A stretch of 64,000 nucleotides of DNA from Pseudomaricurvus albidus (GTDB lineage Bacteria > Pseudomonadota > Gammaproteobacteria > Pseudomonadales > Cellvibrionaceae). The DNA lies in NCBI RefSeq assembly GCF_018863235.1, contig NZ_JAHKRS010000002.1, forward strand, positions 637,422 to 701,421. The letters are read 5' to 3'. The first letter of the stretch is position 1. Each line of letters begins with the position of its first letter. The notes beneath the pieces were generated by a model that searched no databases, was not told where the DNA came from, and saw only the letters and a program-made list of their open reading frames with translations. Positions 27,053 to 35,401 of the stretch are shown piece after piece. Both the position numbers and the translations under genes were made by a program.

Positions 27053-28183
27053 ATGAAACTGAACACGATAGAAGAACTGATTGACGACATTCGCCAGGGT
27101 AAGATGGTTATTCTGATGGATGATGAAGATCGTGAGAACGAAGGCGATATCGTGATGGCGGCCGAGCAGGTGCGTCCGGAGGATATCAACTTTATGGCGA
27201 CTCATGCCCGCGGTTTAATTTGCCTCACCCTGTCGCCAGCGCGCTGCAAGCAGCTGGAACTGCCGCTGATGGTTTCCGATAACCACGCGCAACACTCGAC
27301 CAACTTCACCGTTTCTATCGAGGCTGCCGAAGGCGTGACGACCGGCATCTCTGCAGCTGATCGTGCGCGTACCATTCGAGCGGCTGTCGCCCGCGATGCA
27401 AAAGCCACGGATATCGTTCAGCCTGGGCACATTTTTCCTCTGATGGCACAGCCCGGCGGTGTGCTGAGTCGCGCGGGCCATACTGAAGCCGGTTGTGACT
27501 TGTCCCGTCTGGCGGGTTTTGAGCCTGCGGCAGCCATTGTGGAGATCATGAATGAAGATGGCACCATGGCGCGTCGGGCTGATCTTGAGCTTTTTGCCCA
27601 ACAGCATAATCTCAAAATCGGCACGATTGCCGATTTGATTCAGTACCGCTCCATCAACGAAAAGACCGTTGAAAGTGTCAACGAGCGCAAGATTCAAACC
27701 CAGTATGGTGAGTTCATCTTGCACACCTATCTGGATAAAGCGCGTCAGGAAAAACACTTCGCCCTGACCATGGGTAATCTGCGCGATGGTGAACCGGCAC
27801 TGGTGCGTGTTCACGTAGGCAGTACGGCGCGGGACGTTTTTAAAGTGTGCCGCAGCAGTGACAAGGAATTCTTGCCCTGGACCTTCGATCGCGCCATTGA
27901 AATGGTCGCCAAAGAAGGGCGTGGAGCGGTAGTCATGATCTGCCATAACGAAAGCGCAAACGATATTGAAGACAGTATCGACTGGATGTTGTCTGGCAAG
28001 CAGGAGCGTCCCAGTCAGGATCTGGTCTATAAGCAGGTGGGCACCGGTTCGCAAATTCTCTGCGATCTGGGCGTGAAGAAAATGCGTTTGATGAGTGCGC
28101 CTTTCCGTTTTAATGCGATTTCCGGTTTTGATCTGGAAGTCTCGGAATACATTGATAACCGGGCTGATAACACCGCCAAATAA
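27053..28183 (+). CDS. ribB: 3,4-dihydroxy-2-butanone-4-phosphate synthase with a degenerate GTP cyclohydrolase II-like domain (RibBX type)
   Basis: The 376-residue protein looks like RibBA, but only the first half appears catalytic. Residues 1-200 form the dihydroxybutanone phosphate synthase with DDEDRENEGDIVMAA (metal- and acid-binding residues) and RAGHTEAGCDL. In the second half, where real GTP cyclohydrolase II has HSEC...RCDCG zinc ligands, this protein reads RVHVGSTARDVFKVCRSSDKE, so the three zinc cysteines are gone. The separate RibA at 31502-32110 keeps them, which supports loss of function here. The start at 27053 follows the pattern MKLNTIEELIDDIRQGK; the frame is open from 27017. 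I see no FMN riboswitch in the 119-base gap upstream. Confidence 0.95.
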   Translation: MKLNTIEELIDDIRQGKMVILMDDEDRENEGDIVMAAEQVRPEDINFMATHARGLICLTLSPARCKQLELPLMVSDNHAQHSTNFTVSIEAAEGVTTGISAADRARTIRAAVARDAKATDIVQPGHIFPLMAQPGGVLSRAGHTEAGCDLSRLAGFEPAAAIVEIMNEDGTMARRADLELFAQQHNLKIGTIADLIQYRSINEKTVESVNERKIQTQYGEFILHTYLDKARQEKHFALTMGNLRDGEPALVRVHVGSTARDVFKVCRSSDKEFLPWTFDRAIEMVAKEGRGAVVMICHNESANDIEDSIDWMLSGKQERPSQDLVYKQVGTGSQILCDLGVKKMRLMSAPFRFNAISGFDLEVSEYIDNRADNTAK

Positions 28184-28231
28184 AGCGTGGCGCAGCCCTG
28201 TTAAGAATCAACCATCGAAGAGAGAAAACGA

Positions 28232-28702
28232 ATGAGCCAGATAAATGTGATTGAAGGGGATTTCACCAACTGCAAAGGCAAGTACGCGCTGATCGTCAGC
28301 CGCTGGAACAGCTTTGTGGTAGAAAGTCTGAAGGATGGCGCTCTCGATACCTTGCGTCGTCACGGAATCGCAGACGATCAAATCAGTATTTATTACGCCC
28401 CCGGCGCGTTTGAATTTCCCCTGTTGGCCCAGCGTTTGGCCAACAAGGGAGAGTTTGATGCGATCATCGCGCTGGGTGCCGTGATTCGTGGCGGCACGCC
28501 GCATTTCGAATATGTTGCTGGAGAGTGCACTAAAGGCCTGGCTCAGGTATCTCTGGGTTCCGACACCGTGGTGACCTTTGGCGTATTGACCGTGGATTCC
28601 ATTGAGCAGGCGATCGAGCGTTCCGGCACCAAGGCCGGTAACAAAGGCCACGAAGCGGCAGTGACCGCACTTGAAATGGTTTCTCTGTTGGGCAAGGTTT
28701 AA
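28232..28702 (+). CDS. ribH: 6,7-dimethyl-8-ribityllumazine synthase
   Basis: This 156-residue subunit of the lumazine synthase capsid condenses aminoribitylaminouracil with dihydroxybutanone phosphate. It shows [11 protein letters not shown] near the N-terminus, the substrate-site string [10 protein letters not shown], and [14 protein letters not shown] with the catalytic histidine. The C-terminal [19 protein letters not shown] is typical. An AGAGAG ribosome site precedes the ATG. It is co-transcribed between the RibB gene and nusB. Confidence 0.98.
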   Translation: MSQINVIEGDFTNCKGKYALIVSRWNSFVVESLKDGALDTLRRHGIADDQISIYYAPGAFEFPLLAQRLANKGEFDAIIALGAVIRGGTPHFEYVAGECTKGLAQVSLGSDTVVTFGVLTVDSIEQAIERSGTKAGNKGHEAAVTALEMVSLLGKV

Positions 28703-28784
28703 GGCTCAGCGGGAGCATTGACATGGTCACAGCCTGAATGGCTGTGACTCTTATTTTTGAAAGACAATACGAGCAAACACCGGA

Positions 28785-29225
28785 ATGACAGTTTCTCCAG
28801 CGGCTCGCCGCAAAGCACGACACTACGCCATGCAGGCGCTTTATCAGTGGAGCATGACCTCAGCTGCAATCAATGTGATTGAAGCCGAATTTCACACTGA
28901 TAACGACATGAGCAAAGTGGACATCGCCTACTTCCGTGAAATCCTTCACGGAGTTCCCCAGCGTCTGACCGAGTTGGATGAGGCTTACAAGGTGTATCTC
29001 AAAGAGCGTGAGCAGAGTGAGTTGGATCCTATCACTCAGGCACTGTTGCGAATGTCCACCTATGAATTGGTAGCTCGTATTGATGTGCCCTACAAAGTGG
29101 TCATTAACGAAGCTGTCTCGCTGGCAAAAAAATTCGGCGCTACTGACAGTCACAAATTTATCAACGGTGTACTGGATAAGGTGGCAGCCAAGTACAGAGC
29201 GGTTGAAGTGAAGGCGTCGCGTTAA
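28785..29225 (+). CDS. nusB: Transcription antitermination factor NusB
   Basis: The 146-residue all-helical RNA-binding protein pairs with NusE (ribosomal protein S10) at boxA RNA to stop premature termination in rRNA operons. The N-terminal arginine-rich stretch ARRKARHYAMQALYQW and the later YKVVINEAVSLAKKFG and KFINGVLDKVA are standard. It follows ribH by 82 bases, the usual order in gammaproteobacteria. Confidence 0.98.
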   Translation: MTVSPAARRKARHYAMQALYQWSMTSAAINVIEAEFHTDNDMSKVDIAYFREILHGVPQRLTELDEAYKVYLKEREQSELDPITQALLRMSTYELVARIDVPYKVVINEAVSLAKKFGATDSHKFINGVLDKVAAKYRAVEVKASR

Positions 29226-29299
29226 GCGACGCGGGTGGGCTTGATCCAACCGTCTGTTCCCGCTAATTACACAACACAAAAGCCAGACAAGGGAAGGCC

Positions 29300-30286
29300 A
29301 TGTCTCTGGGAGAGTTTGAACTGATCGACGCCTACTTCCGGCAGGAGTCCGGAGGGGTGGGCGTTGCCATGGGTATTGGTGATGACTGCGCTCTGTTGGA
29401 AGTTCCAGCGGGACAGCAGTTGGCCGTTTCCATGGATACTCTGGTTGGCGATGTGCACTTCCCCAAGAATGCTGACCCGGAATTGATTGCCGAGCGTGCG
29501 CTGCGGGTCAATTTAAGTGATCTGGCCGCCATGGGCGCAGAACCCTTGTGGTTTACCTTGGGATTGACCTTGCCCAAAGCCGATGCCCAGTGGGTGAAAG
29601 CCTTTTCTCAGGGGTTGTTTCGGGTGGCGAGAGAATTTGATGTGGCTTTGGTGGGTGGTGATACCACTCGCGGTAACCTGAGCATGACGATCCAGGTACA
29701 TGGCGCCGTCACTCCGGGCATGTCTCTGTTGCGCGGCAATGCTTCAGTCGGAGATCAGGTGTATGTCACGGGTGCGCTCGGTGATGGGGCGGCAGCCCTG
29801 GCTGTGATCAAGCAAGAGCTGGGTGTGGACACCTCTGCTTTCAACTATTTGATGGGGCGATATTACCGCCCCCAACCTCAGGTGAAAGCGGGCAGGGCTC
29901 TGGTGGGTGTTGCGAATGCCGCCATTGATATTTCCGATGGTCTGATTGCCGACCTCGGACATATCTGTGAGAAGAGTGTGGTTGGTGCCAATATCCATCT
30001 GGAAAAAATTCCGCTGTCGGAGTCGGTGGCAAAACTGGTGTCCTTCGAGCAAGGGTTGGAGTGGGCTCTTAGTGGCGGTGATGATTATCAGCTGTGTTTT
30101 ACCGTGTCGCCTGAAAAGGTCGATCAGTTGGAAGGGTTTATCGAAAGCGGCAGGCTTGAGGCCTATGCCATTGGCGAGATCACCGGAGATAAAGGTGTTG
30201 CCTGCTGGTACAAGGGAGAGCGGGTAGTGCCAAGTGGCAATGGTTTTCAGCACTTCAATCCGGATGAACAGAGCGTAGGAGCTTAA
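29300..30286 (+). CDS. thiL: Thiamine-monophosphate kinase
   Basis: This 328-residue ATP-dependent kinase makes thiamine pyrophosphate from thiamine monophosphate. It is a PurM-like protein. MGIGDDCALLEV and SMDTLVGDVHFP supply metal and substrate aspartates, VNLSDLAAMGAEP is the family signature, and LVGGDTTRG and DISDGLIADLGH bind nucleotide and magnesium. The pgpA start codon follows one base after its stop, so translation is probably coupled. Confidence 0.97.
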   Translation: MSLGEFELIDAYFRQESGGVGVAMGIGDDCALLEVPAGQQLAVSMDTLVGDVHFPKNADPELIAERALRVNLSDLAAMGAEPLWFTLGLTLPKADAQWVKAFSQGLFRVAREFDVALVGGDTTRGNLSMTIQVHGAVTPGMSLLRGNASVGDQVYVTGALGDGAAALAVIKQELGVDTSAFNYLMGRYYRPQPQVKAGRALVGVANAAIDISDGLIADLGHICEKSVVGANIHLEKIPLSESVAKLVSFEQGLEWALSGGDDYQLCFTVSPEKVDQLEGFIESGRLEAYAIGEITGDKGVACWYKGERVVPSGNGFQHFNPDEQSVGA

Positions 30287-30287
30287 T

Positions 30288-30782
30288 GTGGAAGCCCAAG
30301 TAAGCAGTCGTCCGACTTTCTCTGGCTTGATCGCGAAACCGGTCCACTGGCTGGCGTTTGGCTTTGGCTCTGGACTGTCTCCCAAGGCACCCGGAACAGC
30401 GGGTACTGTCGCGGCCATACCTTTGTATCTGTTGCTGGCCATGCTGCCTTTGGGCTGGTATCTGCTGGCGATGGTGGTGACATTTATCGTTGGGGTATAT
30501 CTGTGTGACAAAACCTCGAAAGATATGGGGGTGCACGATCATCCGGGTATTGTTTGGGACGAATTTGTCGGTTACTGGATAACCATGATCGCTGCTCCCG
30601 CCGGCTGGTTGTGGATGTTGTTGGGGTTTGTGTTTTTCCGGATTTTTGATGTTCTGAAGCCCTGGCCCATCCGCTGGCTCGATACTCATGTCCATGGTGG
30701 CTTTGGCATTATGATTGATGATGTGCTGGCCGGTGTAATGGCATTGGCCTGCATGAATCTCTGCTACTGGTGGTGGCTGTAA
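30288..30782 (+). CDS. pgpA: Phosphatidylglycerophosphatase A
   Basis: The 164-residue inner-membrane phosphatase removes phosphate from phosphatidylglycerol phosphate in phospholipid synthesis. FGSGLSPKAPGTAGT is the conserved N-terminal loop, HDHPGIVWDEFVGYW the acidic active-site segment, and the C-terminal GFGIMIDDVLAGVMAL the last helix with two aspartates. Several membrane helices fill the rest. The start is GTG, with AGGAG seven bases before it. Its stop overlaps the next start as TAATG. Confidence 0.95.
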   Translation: MEAQVSSRPTFSGLIAKPVHWLAFGFGSGLSPKAPGTAGTVAAIPLYLLLAMLPLGWYLLAMVVTFIVGVYLCDKTSKDMGVHDHPGIVWDEFVGYWITMIAAPAGWLWMLLGFVFFRIFDVLKPWPIRWLDTHVHGGFGIMIDDVLAGVMALACMNLCYWWWL

Positions 30783-31417
30783 TGTCTCTGCGGTGGCTGC
30801 TGTGTGTCTGCGTGATGCTGGTGTGTTCCGCTACAACGGCCGCGAATGTGGAAGTTAAAGGGCTGTTTGCCGGCAGTGCGCTACTGGTGATCAATGGCGA
30901 AAACAAGCTGTTAAAAGCGGGCAGAACCTATCAGGGCGTCACCCTGATCTCGGCAGACAGTAGAAAGGCCGTTGTAAGTGTTGATGGCAAGCAATACTCA
31001 CTGGGTATGTCAAAGCATATTGCTTCCAGTTTTCAACCGGCTCAGACCCGTGAGGTTCGCCTGCAGCCGGGGCGAGGTGGTCATTACATGACGCCGGCCC
31101 GGATCAATAACCTGCCGGTATCTGTGATGGTCGATACCGGAGCCACTTCGGTGGCAATGAGTTTGCCTCAGGCGAAGGCTTTGGGGATCGATTATCGCAA
31201 TGGCGAACTGATTTCGATCAGTACCGCCAATGGCTATGCCAACGCTTACAAAGTGATGTTGTCCCGTGTGACCGTAGGCACAGTGTCGGTAGAAAATGTT
31301 GAGGCGATTGTCAGTATGAGTAACTTCCCGGAGCAGATCCTGCTGGGAAACAGTTATCTCAATCGCGTCAAAATGTTTACAGAAAATGGTGTACTGGTTT
31401 TTCAGAGTCAGTATTAA
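30782..31417 (+). CDS. Exported retropepsin-like aspartic protease (clan AA, TIGR02281 type)
   Basis: The 211-residue protein has a cleavable signal peptide (to about ATTAA). A small N-terminal beta domain (about 22-80) follows, then a single retropepsin half-domain at about 100-210 with the catalytic motif VMVDTGATSVAMS. The flap-like middle and the C-terminal ILLGNSYLNRV, matching the hydrophobic-hydrophobic-Gly motif, complete the fold. One-domain proteases of this type act as dimers. It overlaps the pgpA stop by one base, so it is translationally coupled to a phospholipid-synthesis gene, and ribA follows. No substrate is known for this family as far as I know; a periplasmic role is inferred. 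Confidence 0.88.
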   Translation: MSLRWLLCVCVMLVCSATTAANVEVKGLFAGSALLVINGENKLLKAGRTYQGVTLISADSRKAVVSVDGKQYSLGMSKHIASSFQPAQTREVRLQPGRGGHYMTPARINNLPVSVMVDTGATSVAMSLPQAKALGIDYRNGELISISTANGYANAYKVMLSRVTVGTVSVENVEAIVSMSNFPEQILLGNSYLNRVKMFTENGVLVFQSQY

Positions 31418-31501
31418 ACGCGCAGCAGTTGGTCGAGGTTGTTTGTCTTGATTTGTCGATAAGACGATCCTGCCCAGGCGCGACAGTAAGAGGTTGTAGT
31501 T

Positions 31502-32110
31502 GTGGCCGTCCGTTACATAGAGTCTTCCAAATTGCCCACGTCCATGGGTATTTTTGATATGCACGGTTTTGAAGATACCGAAACCGGTAAAGAGCACGTA
31601 GTGTTAAGTATGGGTCAAATTGATGATTCGGAGCCGGTGCTGGCCCGAATCCATTCAGAGTGTTTGACCGGTGATGCCCTGTTCAGTTTGCGTTGCGACT
31701 GCGGTGCACAATTGCAGGCAGCGATGCATCGCATTGCCATGGAAGGTCGAGGTGTTATTTTTTACCTGCGCCAGGAAGGGCGTGGCATTGGTTTGATGAA
31801 CAAGATCAAGGCGTACCACCTGCAGGATAAAGGTGCAGATACTGTCGAGGCCAATGAGCAGTTGGGCTTCGGTGCCGATATGCGCGATTATTCCATCCTC
31901 AAACCCATGCTTGAGCATATGAATATCGCGGAAATTCGCCTGATGACCAATAACCCCCGCAAGGTGAAAGCCTTGCAGGAGCTGGGCATCAATGTGGTTG
32001 AGCGAGTCGCGCACGAAAGCGGCCGCAACCCTCACAACATCAAATACCTTGAGACCAAAAAGGGCAAACTGGGCCACTTGCTGGAAGATCGTGACGGTAG
32101 CGAAGAGTAA
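31502..32110 (+). CDS. ribA: GTP cyclohydrolase II
   Basis: This 202-residue enzyme opens GTP in the first committed step of riboflavin synthesis. The zinc ligands are intact in [39 protein letters not shown] holds the active-site arginines, and [14 protein letters not shown] follows. The start is GTG with an AGAGG ribosome site eight bases before it. This stand-alone RibA supplies the activity that the RibB protein's C-terminal domain appears to have lost. It closes the riboflavin cluster, convergent with the guanidinium exporter. Confidence 0.97.
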   Translation: MAVRYIESSKLPTSMGIFDMHGFEDTETGKEHVVLSMGQIDDSEPVLARIHSECLTGDALFSLRCDCGAQLQAAMHRIAMEGRGVIFYLRQEGRGIGLMNKIKAYHLQDKGADTVEANEQLGFGADMRDYSILKPMLEHMNIAEIRLMTNNPRKVKALQELGINVVERVAHESGRNPHNIKYLETKKGKLGHLLEDRDGSEE

Positions 32111-32124
32111 CCGTTTCCATAACG

Positions 32125-32149
32125 ATTCAGTCGCACTTGTCGGCTGAAT
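32125..32149. terminator. Weak hairpin between ribA and the guanidinium exporter
   Basis: ATTCAGTC and GGCTGAAT pair over eight positions with one wobble around a nine-base loop, between the two convergent stop codons. There is no T tract, so terminator function is uncertain. Confidence 0.35.
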
Positions 32150-32159
32150 TGGAGCAGTT

Positions 32160-32474
32160 TCAGGTTGCCAGCTTTAAGCCAATGACGCCGGCAAGAATAA
32201 AGCCTACGCTGACGATTCGTAAGGCATCTGCGGGTTCGTTAAACAGCCAGATGCCCAGTATCACTGTGCCTGCCGCACCAATACCTACCCACACGCTGTA
32301 AGCTGTGCCCACCGGTAAGGTTTTCATCGCCAGACCAAGCAGTAAGAAGCTGGCTGTCAGAGCGCCAATGGTCCAAATAGACGGCCATAGGCGCGTAAAG
32401 CCTTCGGTGTATTTCAGGCCAATAGCCCAGGCAATTTCGAGTAATCCGGCAAGTAACAAGATAATCCAGGCCAT
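32160..32474 (-). CDS. gdx: Guanidinium exporter, small multidrug resistance family (SugE/Gdx)
   Basis: The 104-residue four-helix protein is a proton-coupled antiporter that works as a dual-topology dimer. The first helix [21 protein letters not shown] carries the essential glutamate and the [11 protein letters not shown] pattern that marks the SugE/Gdx branch rather than EmrE-type drug pumps. Family members export guanidinium. The strongest support is the guanidine-II riboswitch directly upstream of its AGGAG ribosome site. It stands alone as a monocistronic unit between ribA and accC. Confidence 0.95.
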   Translation of the reverse strand: MAWIILLLAGLLEIAWAIGLKYTEGFTRLWPSIWTIGALTASFLLLGLAMKTLPVGTAYSVWVGIGAAGTVILGIWLFNEPADALRIVSVGFILAGVIGLKLAT

Positions 32475-32506
32475 GATGACGTCTCCTATCTGTGAAATCA
32501 GATGAT

Positions 32507-32566
32507 GGGGTCGTCCCCGGATGAGTATCCAGCCATCGGTGGATGGTGTGGCGAGGTCGTCCTCGC
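32507..32566 (-). promoter_or_regulatory. Guanidine-II (mini-ykkC) riboswitch controlling gdx
   Basis: On the minus strand two short hairpins with ACGA loops lie in the leader: GCGAGG-ACGA-CCTCGC (32551-32566), then GGGG-ACGA-CCCC (32507-32518), separated by 32 bases. Paired stems of this kind ending in GG-ACGR-CC are the defining mark of the guanidine-II class, where guanidinium-bound loops kiss each other. The second hairpin is about 20 bases before the AGGAG ribosome site of a Gdx-type exporter gene, the expected target, so translational control is likely. Confidence 0.93.
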
Positions 32567-32644
32567 GCAGGATGGGTGTTGAGCCAGGATCTTAGCAAGT
32601 TGCCACAAAATCACAATGCTATTGAAGTGGTAGTTTTTTGTGAT

Positions 32645-32683
32645 AAAAAAACCGCGGAGCTATCAGGCATCCGCGGTTTTTGG
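32645..32683 (-). terminator. Intrinsic terminator of the aroQ-accB-accC operon
   Basis: AAAACCGCGGA and TCCGCGGTTTT form an 11-pair stem, running into seven T on the minus strand, about 20 bases beyond the accC stop. Confidence 0.92.
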
Positions 32684-32701
32684 CAGGGAGGAAAGCTTGG
32701 G

Positions 32702-34042
32702 TTACAGCCCCAGCTTTTTCTCCAGGTAGTGAATGTTGACACCACCCTTGGCAAAGCCCGCGTCCCGAACCAGATCCTTTTGCAGCGGAATATTGGTGCG
32801 GATACCATCGACCACCAGTTCGTCCAGCGCGTGGCGCATACGAGCCAGAGCTTCGTCGCGACTGTCACCGTAGGTGATGACTTTGGCGATCATGGAGTCG
32901 TAGGTTGGTGGAACGGTATAGCCGCTGTACAGGTGGGAATCGACCCGCACGCCCAGTCCGCCGGGAGTGTGAAATTGATTCACAGTTCCGGGACACGGCA
33001 TAAAGGTTTTTGGGTCTTCCGCATTGATGCGACACTCGAAGGCGTGGCCTTTGATGGTAATGTCGTCCTGTGTAACCGACAGCTTTTCGCCGGAACAGAC
33101 GCGGATTTGTTCTTTGATCAGATCAAAACCGGTAACCATTTCTGTAACCGGGTGCTCTACCTGAATACGGGTGTTCATCTCAATGAAGTAGAAGTTGCCG
33201 TCTTCGTAGAGAAACTCAAACGTACCGGCGCCACGATAGCCAATTTTGATACAGGCATTGACGCAGGATTCGTACACCTTGGCCCGGGCTGCGGGGTCGA
33301 TGCCGGGTGCCGGGGCTTCTTCCAGAACCTTTTGGTGGCGGCGTTGCAGGGAACAGTCGCGATCACCAAAGTGAACGGCATTGCCCTGTCCGTCGGACAG
33401 TACCTGAACTTCGACGTGGCGAGGGTTCTGCAGGTATTTTTCCATATAAACGGTGTCATCACCAAAGCCTGCCAGAGCCTCTGCTTTGGTGACACGAATG
33501 GAGTTCAGCAAAGCAGATTCAGTGTGCACCACGCGCATGCCGCGACCACCACCGCCAGCGGCAGCTTTGATGATGACGGGGTAGCCAATCTCGCGGCCGT
33601 GCTTCAGGCAGACTTCGGCGTCGTCCGGCAGTGGCCCGTTGGAGCCTGGAACCGTTGGTACACCGGCTTCTTTCATGGCTTTAATGGCGGAAACCTTATC
33701 GCCCATCAAGCGGATGACATCCGGGTCGGGACCGATAAAGGTGAAGCCGCTTTTCTGTACCTGTTCGGCAAAATCAGCGTTTTCTGCCAGAAAACCGTAA
33801 CCTGGATGCACGGCAACCGAGTCGGTAATTTCCATGGCGCTGATGATGCGCGGAATGTTCAGGTAGCTTTCGGTTGACGAATTCGGGCCAATGCACACGG
33901 ATTCGTCGGCCAGACGCACATGCTTCAGGTCGCGATCGATCTGCGAGTGCACGGCGACGGTTTTGATGCCCATTTCTTTACAGGCGCGCAAAATGCGTAG
34001 CGCAATTTCGCCACGGTTTGCGATCAGTATTCTTTCAAACAT
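32702..34042 (-). CDS. accC: Acetyl-CoA carboxylase, biotin carboxylase subunit
   Basis: This 446-residue ATP-grasp enzyme carboxylates biotin on AccB using bicarbonate, the first half-reaction of fatty acid synthesis. [14 protein letters not shown] is the N-terminal biotin carboxylase signature, [14 protein letters not shown] the glycine-rich ATP loop, and [16 protein letters not shown] the metal- and bicarbonate-binding region. It is last in the operon aroQ-accB-accC. The 47-base gap from accB contains GTGTATGCAT twice, 21 bases apart. Confidence 0.98.
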   Translation of the reverse strand: MFERILIANRGEIALRILRACKEMGIKTVAVHSQIDRDLKHVRLADESVCIGPNSSTESYLNIPRIISAMEITDSVAVHPGYGFLAENADFAEQVQKSGFTFIGPDPDVIRLMGDKVSAIKAMKEAGVPTVPGSNGPLPDDAEVCLKHGREIGYPVIIKAAAGGGGRGMRVVHTESALLNSIRVTKAEALAGFGDDTVYMEKYLQNPRHVEVQVLSDGQGNAVHFGDRDCSLQRRHQKVLEEAPAPGIDPAARAKVYESCVNACIKIGYRGAGTFEFLYEDGNFYFIEMNTRIQVEHPVTEMVTGFDLIKEQIRVCSGEKLSVTQDDITIKGHAFECRINAEDPKTFMPCPGTVNQFHTPGGLGVRVDSHLYSGYTVPPTYDSMIAKVITYGDSRDEALARMRHALDELVVDGIRTNIPLQKDLVRDAGFAKGGVNIHYLEKKLGL

Positions 34043-34055
34043 GCCCAGTTCCTCT

Positions 34056-34086
34056 GTGTATGCATCCTTAGAAGGGGTGTATGCAT
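34056..34086. repeat. Direct repeat between accB and accC
   Basis: GTGTATGCAT occurs at 34056-34065 and 34077-34086, two helical turns apart. It includes the palindrome ATGCAT. It may be a binding site or simply a small duplication. Confidence 0.35.
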
Positions 34087-34092
34087 TAAAAC

Positions 34093-34545
34093 TTAAACAA
34101 TAGTTACCAGAGGCTGGTCAAATTCTACGGCATCGCCGTCTTCTACCAGAATGGCTTCGATAACGCCGGCTTTGTCGGCTTCGATTTGGTTCATCATCTT
34201 CATGGCTTCAACAATGCAGATGACGTCGCCTTGTTTTACGTGCTGGCCAACTTGGATAAAGGCTGGAGAGCCCGGGCTTGGCGCTGCGTAATAGGTGCCC
34301 ACCATTGGCGATTTCACAACGTGACCGCTGAAAGTATCTTTCTTCTCTTCTGCCGGTGCAGCTGCGGGAGCCGCGGCTGGAGCCGGAGCTGCCGGTGCGG
34401 GAGCTGCCATCATTTGAGGGGCGGCGTAGGTGGTGGGGCCGTTGCGACTGATGCGCACAGACTCTTCACCCTCTTTGATTTCCAGCTCGCCGATATCGGA
34501 CTCTTCCAGCAGTTCGATCAGTTTTTTGATTTTACGAATGTCCAT
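34093..34545 (-). CDS. accB: Acetyl-CoA carboxylase, biotin carboxyl carrier protein
   Basis: The 150-residue carrier has an N-terminal helical part ([16 protein letters not shown]), an Ala/Pro-rich linker at about 45-70 and the C-terminal biotinyl domain. The biotinylated lysine is in EAMKMMNQ, about 35 residues from the end. The frame is open from 34578, but the ATG at 34545 has an AGGAA ribosome site seven bases upstream and gives the conserved N-terminus. It is the middle gene of the aroQ-accB-accC operon. Confidence 0.98.
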   Translation of the reverse strand: MDIRKIKKLIELLEESDIGELEIKEGEESVRISRNGPTTYAAPQMMAAPAPAAPAPAAAPAAAPAEEKKDTFSGHVVKSPMVGTYYAAPSPGSPAFIQVGQHVKQGDVICIVEAMKMMNQIEADKAGVIEAILVEDGDAVEFDQPLVTIV

Positions 34546-34656
34546 AAGTGATTTCCTGTCGTTTAGCTGATGTCGCATTGCGACTTCAGGGCAGTGGTTA
34601 AGTCAGTGAATTGTATTGTGGGTTGTTCTGTATGTTTCTTGGTCACAGCCATCGAG

Positions 34657-35094
34657 CTATGACAGTTTTTCCAATGCGGCACTCAAAGCCAGTTCGTAGC
34701 TTTGGGCGCCAAAGCCGCAGATTACGCCCAGGGCAATATCAGACAAATACGAGTGATGTCTGAAACTTTCGCGACTGTGCACATTGGACAGGTGTAATTC
34801 GATAAACGGGATTGCAACTCCGGCCAGAGCGTCGCGCAAGGCAATGCTGGTGTGTGTAAACGCTGCTGGATTGATCAAAATGAAGTCGACGCCTTCTGCT
34901 TTGGCGGCGTGTACCCGCTCGATCAGAACGTGTTCGGCGTTACTCTGCAGTGTCAGCAGCTGGTGGCCGTTGGCCTGGCAACGGGTGGTCAGGCTCTGGT
35001 TGATATCATCCAGAGTGGTTGCGCCGTAAATTTCAGGTTCCCGAGTGCCAAGTAAATTCAAATTCGGGCCGTGCAGAACCAAAATGGTCGCCAT
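34657..35094 (-). CDS. aroQ: 3-dehydroquinate dehydratase, type II
   Basis: This 145-residue subunit of the dodecameric type II enzyme dehydrates 3-dehydroquinate in the shikimate pathway. [17 protein letters not shown] contains the catalytic tyrosine and arginine at the N-terminus, [17 protein letters not shown] the substrate asparagine, and [17 protein letters not shown] the catalytic histidine. It leads the operon with accB and accC, a widespread gammaproteobacterial arrangement. Confidence 0.98.
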   Translation of the reverse strand: MATILVLHGPNLNLLGTREPEIYGATTLDDINQSLTTRCQANGHQLLTLQSNAEHVLIERVHAAKAEGVDFILINPAAFTHTSIALRDALAGVAIPFIELHLSNVHSRESFRHHSYLSDIALGVICGFGAQSYELALSAALEKLS

Positions 35095-35401
35095 AAAGCG
35101 TGGATTCCCGTCAAAAATGCGTGATTTGGTGCTGATCTTATAATTAACAGACCGTTTTACCTGTTACATGGGCAAAGTGTGCCGCAAATTTTACAGAGAG
35201 TCTAGCCGATAACTGGAAAATGTGAAATTAACAGATTTTAGCATCAAGATTGACGAAATTTCTGCATTAATACGCTTGTTTTAGAGTGTGGGAGGTGGCC
35301 GGTTCAGCGATTTTCAGAGCTTATCGCCACCTTTTCTCGTATCGATCTGGGAACTTTCGTGAATATGACGCTATTTTTAAGGAAATAGCGTCAGTTGGCG
35401 G
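35095..35401. other. Intergenic region between aroQ and dsbD
   Basis: This 307-base gap holds no gene. It should carry the aroQ promoter on the minus strand (a TATAAG-like -10 near 35143 is the best I can see, with a poor -35) and the 3' end of dsbD. The dsbD end is marked by the hairpin at 35366-35393. Confidence 0.5.
35366..35393 (-). terminator. Perfect hairpin directly after dsbD
   Basis: TGACGCTATTT and AAATAGCGTCA are perfect 11-base arms around a six-base loop, beginning nine bases after the dsbD stop. No T tract follows, so it may be a 3'-end stabiliser or a Rho-assisted terminator. Confidence 0.6.
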
